Below are positions 51,929-60,407 of a stretch of 64,000 nt of DNA, one piece after another (the stretch's first letter is position 1; each line of letters begins with the position of its first letter). A program made the position numbers and the translations under genes. The stretch is from the NCBI GenBank assembly GCA_020633055.1, contig JACKEJ010000004.1:434001-498000 (forward strand), given 5' to 3'. The notes beneath the pieces were generated by a model. It saw only the letters and a program-made list of their open reading frames with translations. It did no database searches and was not told where the DNA came from. Source of the stretch: Sandaracinaceae bacterium (GTDB lineage Bacteria; Myxococcota_A; Polyangia; Polyangiales; Houyiibacteriaceae).

Positions 51929-52450
51929 GTGCTGTACGACCTCGGCGATCGCCGCGTCTCCATCCTCGGCGATGTGTACGTCGCCCCCTCTGCCTCCGTC
52001 ATCGGCAGCGTGGTGCTCCACCCCGACAGCAGCGTGTGGTTCGGCGCCGTCATCCGCGGCGACGCGGACATCATCACCGTCGGACCCGAGAGCAACGTGC
52101 AGGACAACGCGGTGCTGCACGCCGACCCGGGCATGCCCCTCACCCTCGGCCGCGGCGTCACGGTGGGCCACCACGCCATGGTCCACGGCTGCACCATCGG
52201 CGACTACAGCCTGATCGGCATCCACGCCGTGGTGCTCAACGGCGCCGTCATCGGCAAGAACTGCGTCATCGGCGCCAACGCCTTCGTGCCCGAGGGCAAG
52301 GTCATCCCCGACAACTCCCTCGTCATGGGCACCCCCGGCAAGGTCGTCCGCACCCTGGACGACGCCGCCGCCGCAGGCACCCGCATGTCCGCCGCCGTCT
52401 ACGTCGCCAACGGCCGCCGCTACCGCGAACAGCTCGTCCCCCGGGGCTAA
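51929..52450 (+). CDS. Gamma-class carbonic anhydrase family protein
   Basis: A 173-residue left-handed beta-helix protein of the YrdA/PaaY type, starting with GTG. Zinc ligand positions are His64 (NAVLHAD), His81 and His86 (VGHHAMVHG). Hexapeptide repeats occupy about 10-140 ([21 protein letters not shown]). The family trimer binds metal and often has carbonic anhydrase-like activity or a housekeeping role. It follows gyrB by 90 bases. Confidence 0.9.
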   Translation: MLYDLGDRRVSILGDVYVAPSASVIGSVVLHPDSSVWFGAVIRGDADIITVGPESNVQDNAVLHADPGMPLTLGRGVTVGHHAMVHGCTIGDYSLIGIHAVVLNGAVIGKNCVIGANAFVPEGKVIPDNSLVMGTPGKVVRTLDDAAAAGTRMSAAVYVANGRRYREQLVPRG

Positions 52451-52740
52451 CACGCCCGCACGCGGCCCCTCGCACGCCCCGAGCGCCGCCCCCGAGTCCC
52501 CGGACCCCAGCCGCGCCCACCCAAGCCCGATCCCCGATCCCCGATCCCCGGATCCCAGCCGCGCCCACCTGAGCCCCTTCGCGTCCAGAAGCGCATCCCG
52601 CGAGTCCCCCCGAGCCTCATTCGCGCTCACCTGAGCCCCTTCGCGTCCAGAAGCGCATCCCGCGAGTCCCCCAGCCACAGTCGCGCACGCCGAGCACCTA
52701 CCGCCCGAAAGAGGATCTCCCGAGTCCCGCAGCTACAGTC
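52451..52740 (+). repeat. C-rich intergenic array with a 45-bp perfect direct repeat
   Basis: Immediately after the carbonic anhydrase stop the plus strand becomes C-rich. It contains three tandem GATCCCC units (52529-52549), a repeated CCCAGCCGCGCCCACC, and a perfect 45-bp repeat (52566-52610 and 52628-52672, 62-bp period) with a third degraded unit near 52690-52735. The motif GAGTCCC recurs as in the array at 16118-16297. No coding potential is seen on the plus strand. It could form an unstructured C-rich transcript. Confidence 0.8.
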
Positions 52741-52767
52741 GCGCACCCCGGGCACAGACGTCCGTGA

Positions 52768-52895
52768 GGGAGAGGGGAGCGCCGACCACGGGTGTTGGGG
52801 GGGCCCCATTGCAAGCGCCCTGGCGCGCCGCAATGGGGGAGGCACCGCAGGGAGCGCCTGCGCGACCGGGCCCGTGGCCGGCGCTCCCCTCTCCC
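52768..52895 (+). ncRNA. Structured palindromic element, copy 2 (candidate RNA)
   Basis: The outer stem pairs 52768-52792 with 52871-52895 at 24 of 25 positions. Then come the conserved linker GGGTGTTGG, a hairpin with perfect CCCCATTGC/GCAATGGGG pairing (52804-52812 with 52830-52838), and GCAGG-GAGCG-CCTGC (52847-52861). Compared with copy 1 the first hairpin's stem sequence has changed on both strands while pairing is largely kept, and the block GCAGGGAGCGCCTGCGCGAC is identical. It precedes the acidic-protein gene by 109 bases, with a separate strong promoter in between. The family was not recognised. Confidence 0.55.
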
Positions 52896-52967
52896 GTTCA
52901 CGATCACCTTCCCGCCCACACCACCGAACCCGGAGCGGACTGGTGAGCTCCTCGCCCCATGGGTGCA

Positions 52968-52995
52968 TTGACAGCCGCGCGCTCCCCTCTACACT
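52968..52995 (+). promoter_or_regulatory. Strong sigma70-like promoter for the acidic-protein gene
   Basis: TTGACA (52968-52973, perfect), a 16-base spacer and TACACT (52990-52995, 4 of 6). Transcription would start at about 53001-53005, essentially at the ATG, and no ribosome-binding sequence is present before it, so the mRNA may be leaderless. Confidence 0.5.
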
Positions 52996-53004
52996 CGGCC
53001 ACCT

Positions 53005-53349
53005 ATGTCCAGCTCCGATCAGCTCCTCGACAAGCGCATCCTCGACCGCAACCTCGCCAAGGGCCTCATCACGCAGAAGGAGGTCGACAAGCACCTCGCG
53101 GGGTTGGCCGACAACAGCGCCAACGCGGAGTACCTGGACCCGGCCGCGAGCCTGGCCGAGGAGCTCGAGGCCATCGAGGGCGCGCTGAGCAAGCAGGCCG
53201 CGCACAAGAGCAGCGCGAGCCCCGCCGCGAGCGCCAGCCGGAGCACCGACGACGACGACAGCGACGACGACGACCTCGATGACGATGACGACGACGCGCT
53301 GGACGACGACGATGATGACGACGCGGACGACGAGGCCAACGAGGCCTGA
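53005..53349 (+). CDS. Small acidic protein with Asp-rich tail
   Basis: A 114-residue unrecognised protein. The first 65 residues are helical and charged (LLDKRILDRNLAKGLITQKEVDKHLAGLADN), with heptad-like Leu spacing. The last 35 are almost all Asp. It is followed 18 bases later by a DUF1844 gene, suggesting an operon. A chaperone-like or metal-binding tail is possible; neither is shown. The N-terminal part looks like a dimerising helix pair. The gene appears leaderless. Confidence 0.75.
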   Translation: MSSSDQLLDKRILDRNLAKGLITQKEVDKHLAGLADNSANAEYLDPAASLAEELEAIEGALSKQAAHKSSASPAASASRSTDDDDSDDDDLDDDDDDALDDDDDDDADDEANEA

Positions 53350-53367
53350 GCTCGCGCGAGGGACACC

Positions 53368-53658
53368 ATGAGCGACGAAGACACGGTCGAGCACGACACA
53401 GAAGAACAGAGCGCTCCGGCGATCGACTTCAACACGTTCGTGCTGTCGCTGAGCGCATCGGCGCTGGTGGACCTGGGCGCCATCGAGGTGGCGGGCAAGA
53501 AGGCGGAGAAGAACCTGCCGCTCGCCCGCCACACCATCGACTGCCTGGTGCTGCTGGAGCAAAAGACGGCGGGCAACCTCACGGGCGAAGAGGAGCGGCT
53601 GCTCAGCCAGCTGCTCGACGACCTGCGCGCCAAGTACCGCGCCGCCGGCGGACAGTAG
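53368..53658 (+). CDS. DUF1844 protein
   Basis: A 96-residue DUF1844 family member. The conserved block IDFNTFVLSLSASALVDLG (about 20-38) and ARHTIDCLVLLEQKTAGNLTGEEERLL (about 53-79) are complete. The protein is predicted helical and soluble, with an acidic N-terminus. Family function is unknown; it occurs mainly in delta-proteobacteria and Planctomycetes. It lies 18 bases after the acidic protein gene. Confidence 0.9.
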   Translation: MSDEDTVEHDTEEQSAPAIDFNTFVLSLSASALVDLGAIEVAGKKAEKNLPLARHTIDCLVLLEQKTAGNLTGEEERLLSQLLDDLRAKYRAAGGQ

Positions 53659-53673
53659 CCGCGCGGCCTGGGG

Positions 53674-54912
53674 TCAGCCCCCGAGCAGGTGCAGCAAGCC
53701 GCCGAGCCCGGCGCCCACCGCCACACCCATGAGCGTACCGGACAAGCGGATCATCTCCAGCTGACGCCGGGTCTGCCACTCCAACATCGCGCGGAAGTCG
53801 CTGGCGGGCTGCTCCTTCAGCGACTCGCGCACCGCGTTGCCGACTCCGTCGCTGACGCTCTGGTCGATGCGCTCCACCAGCAGGTTGCGAACGCTCACGG
53901 CGATCTCGTAGTCCTTGAGCGTGGGCATGCGGCGCAGCTCGTCGCGTTGCGCCTCGATCCAGGCCGTGACGGCCGTGACCACGACCGGACGCGCGCGCTC
54001 CAGCAACGCAGCGATGGCGTTGCGGCGCTCGAGCTCGGTCAGCGCGTCCCACGCGTGCAGGTACGCGGCCACGCCCGTGCTCAGCAGGAAGTCCGTACGC
54101 TTCTCGAGCGCCTTGACCAAGACGTTGTCGGCGCTGGGCAACGAGTCGTCCCGGAACTGGACGGCCGCCTCCTTCAGCTCCTGCACGATGCGCTCCTTCT
54201 TCGCGATGCCCAGCGAGCGGAAGATGCCGACGTACTGCTTGAGGGCCGCGTCGATGACCTCGGCCGACTCGGGTTGGTCCAGCACCACGAGCACTGCCTC
54301 GGCCAGACACGTCCGGAACACCGGCTCCATGCGCGCGTCGCGCGTCACGTCGTCGACGCGTGTGGTGCCGAAGTCTCCCAGCTCGAACGCGACCGCCTCG
54401 GGTACGATGCGCTTCTCGATGGAGGCGACGACCCCCTCGACCTTGGCGACCAGCTCGTCCCGCGAGCCGAGCTCCTTGTCCAGGCGCGCGTAGAGCGCGT
54501 CGCGCGTGGCGGGGCTGTCGAGCACCGCGTCCACCTGCTTGCGGATGACGTGCTCGCTGAGCAGCTCGTCGCGGACCCAATCGCCGATTCCGTCCGCCAC
54601 GTCGTCGCGATGGAGCTCGACGGTGCGGTAGGTCTTCACCACGGCGAACCAGTCACACAGGCCCCCCACCAACGCCCCCTCGAGGCCGTGGAGCAGTACC
54701 GCGACCCACAGCGCGTGGGGCAGGACACCGTGACCCTGCAAGAGCGCGACCGTGACGCACGCGATGGCCGCCAACACGAGCAGACCCGTTGCCAAGCGCC
54801 AACGCGCCAGGTACGGCGGCTCGCCCTTGCGCGCAGGGGCACCGCCGGCGCCCGTGCTGGCGGCAGGCGAACCGGCGGCGGGCGCCTGGGGGATGGGGGC
54901 GTCAGTCGTCAT
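53674..54912 (-). CDS. DUF445 membrane protein (YjiN-like)
   Basis: A 412-residue protein with two N-terminal spans (about 38-58 and 65-85, the second containing GALVGGLCDWFAVVKTY), a long helical coiled part (about 95-385) and a C-terminal span (about 390-410). GxLCDWFAV is the DUF445 signature. Members are anchored envelope-associated proteins of unknown function. The start at 54912 was chosen since the longer frame reads Arg-rich sequence. It converges with the DUF1844 gene, 15 bases apart. Confidence 0.88.
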   Translation of the reverse strand: MTTDAPIPQAPAAGSPAASTGAGGAPARKGEPPYLARWRLATGLLVLAAIACVTVALLQGHGVLPHALWVAVLLHGLEGALVGGLCDWFAVVKTYRTVELHRDDVADGIGDWVRDELLSEHVIRKQVDAVLDSPATRDALYARLDKELGSRDELVAKVEGVVASIEKRIVPEAVAFELGDFGTTRVDDVTRDARMEPVFRTCLAEAVLVVLDQPESAEVIDAALKQYVGIFRSLGIAKKERIVQELKEAAVQFRDDSLPSADNVLVKALEKRTDFLLSTGVAAYLHAWDALTELERRNAIAALLERARPVVVTAVTAWIEAQRDELRRMPTLKDYEIAVSVRNLLVERIDQSVSDGVGNAVRESLKEQPASDFRAMLEWQTRRQLEMIRLSGTLMGVAVGAGLGGLLHLLGG

Positions 54913-55022
54913 ACAGCGTCCTGGCCGCGAGGCCACTGCGAGCATGACAGAAAACAGGCCCGAAGCGAGCGTGGCGGGCGCGGACACAATGCGCCAAGCT
55001 GCGGCTCGGTGAGCCTCCCCAC

Positions 55023-56090
55023 ATGACCTTCGCGCAGCCCCGCCCCCCCATCGCGCTCGACGCCATCCTCGATGACCCGAGCGACGTCCACACGCTCGTG
55101 CGCGCGGGTTCCCCGTACTGGTCGGTGCAGCGCTACGTCGAGAACCTGGACCAGCTGCGCGCGCTGTCGGAGGCTGGCCAGGACGAAGCGAGCCACGACG
55201 AAGACGCGGAGCGCTCCGACTCGGTCCTGGCCGTGGCGAAGAAGCCAATGCTCGTGGCGCCCTGGTTCCGCGGCGATTGGTGCGTGCCGGGGCAGCCCTC
55301 CGTGCCTGGCGTGGCACGCTTCCTCGAGCACCCCGCGCTCATCGACGCCGCGCGGCGCTTGATGGACGCCGCCGTGGTGCGCCCCGAACACGTATACGTG
55401 AACCTCAACCCGCCGCTCCCCAAGGTGGACCCCGGCCACGTAGATGTGCCCTGCTTTCGCGGCGCCACGCGTGGTCGCCTGCCCGTGTGGCTGCTGCAGG
55501 TCATGCACAAGTCCGAGCTGTTCACGCGCTGGTACGTGCCCACCGCCACGGCCGTGACGTGGTTCTACAGCGGCGTGGGCGGTGGCTTCACGTATTGGCC
55601 CGACGGCCCGGACGCGGCGCCGCGCTCGCGCCCGTGCATGAGCAACACCGCGCTGATGGGCGACAACGACTACATGTTCCACGCGGTGGAGGCCATCGGG
55701 GGGAACGACCGCGAGGTCCCGATGGGCCTCAGCCTCGACGCCACGCTGCGCGCCACGGACGACGGCTACGTGCTGGAGGACCGTGGACGCGATGCCACCG
55801 GGGCGCTCACGGACGAGGTCGTGGAGCGCAAGCGGTATCGGCGCGACGAAGTGCGGCTGAGCGTCTCGTGGAAGGCCCTCTGCTTCGCGACGGAGCGCGA
55901 CGCGGTGCGCTATGACACAGGGGAAGAGGCGCTCGACGACGGCCAAATCCTCGACACCTTCGTGGGCGACCTCCGCGCCCGCGGGCTGAGCTTCGAGACG
56001 CCCCCGGACCTGCACTCGAGCGCCGCGTTCACGGCGCTGCTGACGCGTACCTACCGACGCGCTCCCACGGTGTTCGCCGTCCGGTCATGA
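55023..56090 (+). CDS. Soluble protein, possible 2-oxoglutarate/Fe(II) oxygenase-like
   Basis: A 355-residue protein with no signal. GHVDVPCFRG (about 138) contains H-x-D, and HAVEAIGG (about 220) could hold the distal His, which together with a later Arg would resemble the 2OG-oxygenase iron site. This rests on motif spacing only and may be coincidence. Its stop overlaps the hemW start (ATGA), so it is likely expressed with it. Nothing else identifies the substrate. Confidence 0.7.
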   Translation: MTFAQPRPPIALDAILDDPSDVHTLVRAGSPYWSVQRYVENLDQLRALSEAGQDEASHDEDAERSDSVLAVAKKPMLVAPWFRGDWCVPGQPSVPGVARFLEHPALIDAARRLMDAAVVRPEHVYVNLNPPLPKVDPGHVDVPCFRGATRGRLPVWLLQVMHKSELFTRWYVPTATAVTWFYSGVGGGFTYWPDGPDAAPRSRPCMSNTALMGDNDYMFHAVEAIGGNDREVPMGLSLDATLRATDDGYVLEDRGRDATGALTDEVVERKRYRRDEVRLSVSWKALCFATERDAVRYDTGEEALDDGQILDTFVGDLRARGLSFETPPDLHSSAAFTALLTRTYRRAPTVFAVRS

Positions 56091-57295
56091 GCGCGCTTGC
56101 TGCGACCGCGAATCACGCAACGCGTGACGACGCCTCCCCCCGCGAGACGTCCGTCTACGTCCACTTCCCCTACTGCGCGCGGAAGTGCCCCTACTGCGAC
56201 TTCGCCACGCGCGGCGTGCCCGCCCACAGCATCCCGCACCGCGAGTATGCAGACGCCGTGCTGAGCGAGCTCCGCGCGCGCGCGGAGCAGCTGGGCCCGC
56301 GCACGCTGCGCTCCGTGTTCTTCGGCGGGGGCACGCCTTCGCTGTGGGAGACCACCGAGCTCGCTCGCGTGTTGCGCGGCATCCTGTCCGCCTTCCCAGA
56401 GCACTGCGAGGGGCTCGAGGTGACGGTCGAGTGCAACCCCAACAGCTTCGATGACGCGAAGGCGGCGGGGCTGGCCGAGGCGGGTGTCAACCGCGTGTCC
56501 CTCGGCGTGCAGTCCGTCGATGACGCGCGCCTGCGTTTCCTCGGGCGGCTGCACGACGCCGAGCAGGCGCTTGCCGCGGTGCGCACGGCGGCGCGACACA
56601 TCCCCCGGGTCAGCGCCGACCTCATGTTCGGCATGCCCGACCAGGAGAGCGGGGCCCTGCGCGCAGAGGTCGCGCGGGTGCTGGACCTCGGGGTGCGCCA
56701 CGTCTCGTGCTACGCGCTCACCATCGAGCCCGACACGCACTTCGGCGCGCTGCACCGAGAGGGCAAGCTGCGCGTGGCGAGCGAGGATCATTACGCGGAC
56801 ATGTTCGCGGCGGCGGAGCAGGCCTTCGCGGGGCAGGGGCTCCTGCACTACGAGGTCAGCAACTACGCGGTGCCCGGCGAGGAGAGCCAACACAACCTGC
56901 ACTACTGGCGCGCGGGCGACTACCTGGGCCTTGGCGCAGCGGCGGTGGGCTGCCTGAGCGGCGGCCCGGGGAGCGCCTATCGCTACCGCAACCAGCCCGA
57001 TGGTCACGCCTACGTGCAGACGTTCCACGATGGCGCGGAGGCACGCGAGGCGGAGCGCGAAGCGCTCGACGGCCAGACGCTGCTGCGCGAGGCGTTGATG
57101 CTGGGGCTGCGCACCGCCGAGGGGGTGGACGTGGCGCACGCCGAGCAGCGCGCCGGGCTACCGCTCGAGACGGGCCGGGGCCCCGCGCTGCGCACCGCCC
57201 TCGCGCGCGGCCAGGTCGTGCTAGACGGAGGGAGGCTGCGCGTTCCTCACGAGCAATGGCTCGCGCTGGACGGTATCGTCGCGTCACTCTTCTAG
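56087..57295 (+). CDS. hemW: Radical SAM heme chaperone HemW
   Basis: A 402-residue radical SAM protein. The cluster cysteines are Cys30, Cys34 and Cys37 (CARKCPYCDF), preceded by VYVHFPY. FFGGGTPS and ECNPNS follow, both standard in the HemN/HemW group. The CPYCDF form and the missing extra N-terminal Cys favour HemW, which transfers heme rather than oxidising coproporphyrinogen. It overlaps the preceding gene and precedes ccmAB-like genes, giving a small heme-handling cluster. Confidence 0.93.
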   Translation: MSALAATANHATRDDASPRETSVYVHFPYCARKCPYCDFATRGVPAHSIPHREYADAVLSELRARAEQLGPRTLRSVFFGGGTPSLWETTELARVLRGILSAFPEHCEGLEVTVECNPNSFDDAKAAGLAEAGVNRVSLGVQSVDDARLRFLGRLHDAEQALAAVRTAARHIPRVSADLMFGMPDQESGALRAEVARVLDLGVRHVSCYALTIEPDTHFGALHREGKLRVASEDHYADMFAAAEQAFAGQGLLHYEVSNYAVPGEESQHNLHYWRAGDYLGLGAAAVGCLSGGPGSAYRYRNQPDGHAYVQTFHDGAEAREAEREALDGQTLLREALMLGLRTAEGVDVAHAEQRAGLPLETGRGPALRTALARGQVVLDGGRLRVPHEQWLALDGIVASLF

Positions 57296-57299
57296 CCCC

Positions 57300-58010
57300 A
57301 TGACCGCGCCCTCCCCCAGCACCGCGCCGCACACCGCCATGCGCACCACCGACATGCCGCTCGACGCGGTGTGCACGGAGAAGCTCACCAAGCTGTACGG
57401 CACGACGCGCGCGCTGCTGGACCTCGACGCGCGCTTCGAGCCCGGCGAGGTGACCGTCGTCTCTGGCCCCAACGGCTCGGGGAAGAGCACGCTGCTCTCG
57501 CTGCTGGCGCAGACCGCGCGGCCGACCAGCGGCCACATCCGCTACGACGCGCGCCTCTACGACGACGCCACCTTGCGCGCCGCCGTGGGCCTCGTGGCGC
57601 ACGACGCGCTGCTCTACCCGGACCTGACGGGCGTCGAGAACCTCACGCTCTACGCCGCGCTCTACAGCGTGCGCAACGCACCCTCCCGCGTGGAGGAGCT
57701 GCGCGAGCGCTTCGGGGTGGGCCGCTTTGGCGAGCGACCGGTCCGCACCTACTCGCGTGGGCAGCTGCAGCGTGTGGCGCTGTGCCGGGCCCTGCTGCAC
57801 GCGCCGCGCATCCTGCTGCTGGACGAGCCCACCAACGGGCTGGACGCGGACTCGATCGAGCGACTGGCCGACGCCATCGCGGCCGAGCGCGCGCGCTCGG
57901 TGGTGCAGGTGCTGGTCACCCATGACAGCGCGTTTGCCGAGCGCGTGGGGGACACACACATCGCGCTGCGAGCCGGGCGGCGCCTCCCCACGAGCGAGGC
58001 TACGTCGTGA
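57300..58010 (+). CDS. ccmA: ABC ATPase, probable CcmA (cytochrome c maturation)
   Basis: A 236-residue ATPase with Walker A GPNGSGKSTLLSLL, signature TYSRGQLQRVALCRALL and Walker B ILLLDEPTNGLD. The gene's GTGA junction with a CcmB-type permease and its small size suggest CcmA, which powers heme release for cytochrome c assembly. The N-terminal 20 residues are a polar extension. The ATG at 57300 lies 4 bases after hemW. Confidence 0.82.
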   Translation: MTAPSPSTAPHTAMRTTDMPLDAVCTEKLTKLYGTTRALLDLDARFEPGEVTVVSGPNGSGKSTLLSLLAQTARPTSGHIRYDARLYDDATLRAAVGLVAHDALLYPDLTGVENLTLYAALYSVRNAPSRVEELRERFGVGRFGERPVRTYSRGQLQRVALCRALLHAPRILLLDEPTNGLDADSIERLADAIAAERARSVVQVLVTHDSAFAERVGDTHIALRAGRRLPTSEATS

Positions 58011-58726
58011 GCGTCGACACATCCGGCAAGCGACGCCCGCCAAAACGCCTGGGTCTGCTGCGAGGCGCACAGCTGATCGCATCGAAGGACCTCCGCATCG
58101 AGGCCCGCACTCGCGAGGTGACCGCCACCACCGGGCTGTTCGCGCTGCTCGTGGTGGTCATGGCCGCGCTCTCGTTCTACCTGACCCAAGACCTGGCCCG
58201 GCAGATCGCCCCCGGCGTGCTGTTCGTCTCGCTGAGCTTCGCGGGCGTGCTGGGGATGGGCCGCAGCTGGGCGCGGGAGCGCGAGCTGGGCGCCCTGCGT
58301 GGACTGCTCATGAGCCCCATCCCACGCGCGTCCATCTACCTGGGCAAGCTCGCGTCCACCATGGTGTTCCTGGGGCTCATCGCGCTGCTCCTGCTCCCCA
58401 TCGTGGGGCTCTTCTTCCACCTCGAGCCCGACGTGACCCTGCTCGTGGTTCTGGGCATTACGCTGCTCACCTGCTTCGGCTTTGCGGCCGCAGGCACGCT
58501 GTTCGCGGCGCTGACGGTGCAGACCCGCGCGCGCGACCTGATGCTCAGCGTGGTCGTGTTCCCGCTGGTGACGCCCACGCTCCTGGCCGGAGTGCTGGGC
58601 GCGCGGGAGGTCCTTGGGGGCGCCCCGCTGACCGAGGCGCTCGACTGGCTATTGTTGCTTGGCGCGTGCGACCTGCTGTTCCTCGCCGCAGGAGTGCTGT
58701 TGTTCGACACGCTGCTCTCGGAGTGA
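58007..58726 (+). CDS. ccmB: Heme exporter permease CcmB
   Basis: A 239-residue integral membrane protein, six predicted spans, starting with GTG inside the previous gene's stop. ASKDLRIEARTRE near the N-terminus, RELGALRGLLMSPIPRASIYLGK after span 2 and the late FPLVTPTLLAGV are the CcmB family blocks. With CcmA it acts in the cytochrome c system I pathway. ccmC, ccmE and ccmF are not within the window; the next gene is in the opposite direction. Confidence 0.9.
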   Translation: MSVDTSGKRRPPKRLGLLRGAQLIASKDLRIEARTREVTATTGLFALLVVVMAALSFYLTQDLARQIAPGVLFVSLSFAGVLGMGRSWARERELGALRGLLMSPIPRASIYLGKLASTMVFLGLIALLLLPIVGLFFHLEPDVTLLVVLGITLLTCFGFAAAGTLFAALTVQTRARDLMLSVVVFPLVTPTLLAGVLGAREVLGGAPLTEALDWLLLLGACDLLFLAAGVLLFDTLLSE

Positions 58727-58753
58727 CGCGCGACCCCCGGCCGGGTGCGCCCG

Positions 58754-59356
58754 TCAGCGCGCGGCCAGTCCGAGGAACTCGAGCAGCCACTCGGTGAACA
58801 CGGCGCAGGCCAACGCCCACGGGATGAGCCCGATGAACGACCCGATCACGTACTGACGCAGGCGGACGCTGGACATCGCCAGCGCATAGTTGAGCGGCGG
58901 CGCGAAGGCGAAGAGCATGCGCAGCACCGTGACGACCGCCACCGGACGCTCGTCCATGAGCTCGAGCACCTTGCGCATGATGGGCCACTTGATCTCGCCC
59001 AGCGGCTGACCGCCCACTCGGCGCACCAAGACGAAGGTGCACGTCACGGAGATGACCCCGCCGATGAAGCCGGCGACGCCGCCCACGACCTCCCCGTACG
59101 CCACGACGGCTGCAAGCACGAACACCATGCCGGGGATGTGCATCAGCTCGCCCAGGCAGAACACCACGAGGTAGATCACGAACCCGAGGACGCCGAGCTC
59201 GCTCATGAACGCGCGGATCTTGGGGACCGTCAGGTGCTCGGCCAGACCCGTGACCTTGCCGAGGACCACCAAGCCCACCAGCAAGGCGGCGAGCAGCACG
59301 AGGCGCCAGGTCTTGGTCTTCTCGGGCGGGGGCGCCGGCGTCGCGTCGTCTGTCAT
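58754..59356 (-). CDS. TVP38/TMEM64 (DedA-superfamily) membrane protein
   Basis: A 200-residue protein with five to six spans. The family block is LGELMHIPGMVFVLAAVVAYGEVVGGVAGFIGGVISVTCTFVLVRRVGG, and VLRMLFAFAPPLNYALAMSSVRLRQYVIGSFIGLIPW matches the conserved second half, with Arg and Pro in the re-entrant parts. Such proteins act in membrane lipid handling (undecaprenyl-phosphate or phospholipid scrambling in relatives). Nothing in the context narrows this. Confidence 0.88.
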   Translation of the reverse strand: MTDDATPAPPPEKTKTWRLVLLAALLVGLVVLGKVTGLAEHLTVPKIRAFMSELGVLGFVIYLVVFCLGELMHIPGMVFVLAAVVAYGEVVGGVAGFIGGVISVTCTFVLVRRVGGQPLGEIKWPIMRKVLELMDERPVAVVTVLRMLFAFAPPLNYALAMSSVRLRQYVIGSFIGLIPWALACAVFTEWLLEFLGLAAR

Positions 59357-59445
59357 CGGTCGATCCTTCTAGCGTGTCTCCGCGTCCGAGTCGCGGGGTA
59401 TCGAAACCCGGGCGTCGTCGCGGCGCGTCGCCCGCTCGGAGCGCC

Positions 59446-60357
59446 CTACGCGCGCGACAGGAAGACGTCGGTCAAGAGACGCACCGCGGGCGGCACCGGG
59501 CGCCCCGCAGCGAGCAGAATACCGGGTTCCGAGGCCGGTGACGGATACGCGACGGGGAGCACGACGAGCCGCCCTTGCGCCGCATAGCGATCGAGGACCG
59601 AGCGCGGCCCCAGCACGATGGTGTCAGACGCCTCCGCGAGCGCCGTGAGGACCTCGTAGTTGTCGCACAGCACATCGGCGGTGAGACCGCGCCCAGGACC
59701 GAGCATCTCCTCGACGAAGCGACGCATGCGCGGCGGCGGTGTCGCGCCCGCGCGCGGGTAAGAGAAGAGGTCCGGAAGGGTGGCTCGTTCGCCCAGGGCC
59801 GCCAGCGGGTGCCCAGGCCGGACGGCGCCCGCGATCGGGTCGGGGCCGAGGGTCTCCACGTCGAACTCCCCATCAGTCCGCTGCTCCCAGTCGGCGACCA
59901 CCAGGTGCAGCCGCCCCGCGACGAGCGCGGGCGCCAACTCCTCGGTCGCCGCGACGCGCACCACGACGCGCACGTCCGGCGCGAGCGCGCGGAACCGGGC
60001 GAGCGCGGCCGGGAGCGGGCCGAGCGCCACCACGGGACCGACCCCGATCTGCAGCTCGTCCAAGTGCTGCTCGCGATGAAGCGCCGCCTCGCGCTCGAGA
60101 TCCCCTGCCGCGGCGAGCATCGCCCGCGCACGCGCGAGTACACGGCCATGCAGCGCGTTCGGGCGGAGGCGCCGCCCAGAGCGATCGAAGAGGGGGCTGC
60201 CCAGCGCGTCCTCGAGGGCCGCGATCGACTTCGTCAGCGCGGACTGGCTGAGGTGCAGCGCGCCGGCGGCGGCGTGGAGCGTCCCGTGTTCCTCGAGCGC
60301 GACCAGGTGCACGAGGTGCCGGAGCTCGAAGGGCGGCAATTGATTCTCACCAGGCAT
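59446..60357 (-). CDS. LysR-family transcription regulator
   Basis: A 303-residue LTTR. The winged HTH covers about 10-68 (LRHLVHLVALEEHGTLHAAAGALHLSQSALTKSIAALEDALG), and the effector domain about 95-300 (LQIGVGPVVALGPLP). The start MPGENQLPP at 60357 was preferred to a longer frame. It is divergent from a fatty-acid hydroxylase-type gene, with a palindrome between them, the usual LTTR layout. It probably controls that gene. The inducer is unknown. Confidence 0.93.
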   Translation of the reverse strand: MPGENQLPPFELRHLVHLVALEEHGTLHAAAGALHLSQSALTKSIAALEDALGSPLFDRSGRRLRPNALHGRVLARARAMLAAAGDLEREAALHREQHLDELQIGVGPVVALGPLPAALARFRALAPDVRVVVRVAATEELAPALVAGRLHLVVADWEQRTDGEFDVETLGPDPIAGAVRPGHPLAALGERATLPDLFSYPRAGATPPPRMRRFVEEMLGPGRGLTADVLCDNYEVLTALAEASDTIVLGPRSVLDRYAAQGRLVVLPVAYPSPASEPGILLAAGRPVPPAVRLLTDVFLSRA

Positions 60358-60363
60358 GTTTAG

Positions 60364-60395
60364 ATGAAAACATACCACTTGTAGGAAGTTTTCAT
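60364..60395. promoter_or_regulatory. Palindromic operator in the divergent LysR gap
   Basis: ATGAAAAC (60364-60371) and GTTTTCAT (60388-60395) form a perfect 8-bp inverted repeat separated by 16 bases, in the 50-base gap between the LysR gene and the divergent hydroxylase gene. Such dyads are typical LTTR binding sites and would let one protein regulate both promoters. Confidence 0.6.
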
Positions 60396-60407
60396 GGAAA
60401 CCATCGT

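Noticed and set aside
53225..53340. Tandem GAC/GAT triplets as a possible noncoding repeat
   Set aside because: They are codons for the Asp-rich tail of the acidic protein and stay in frame.
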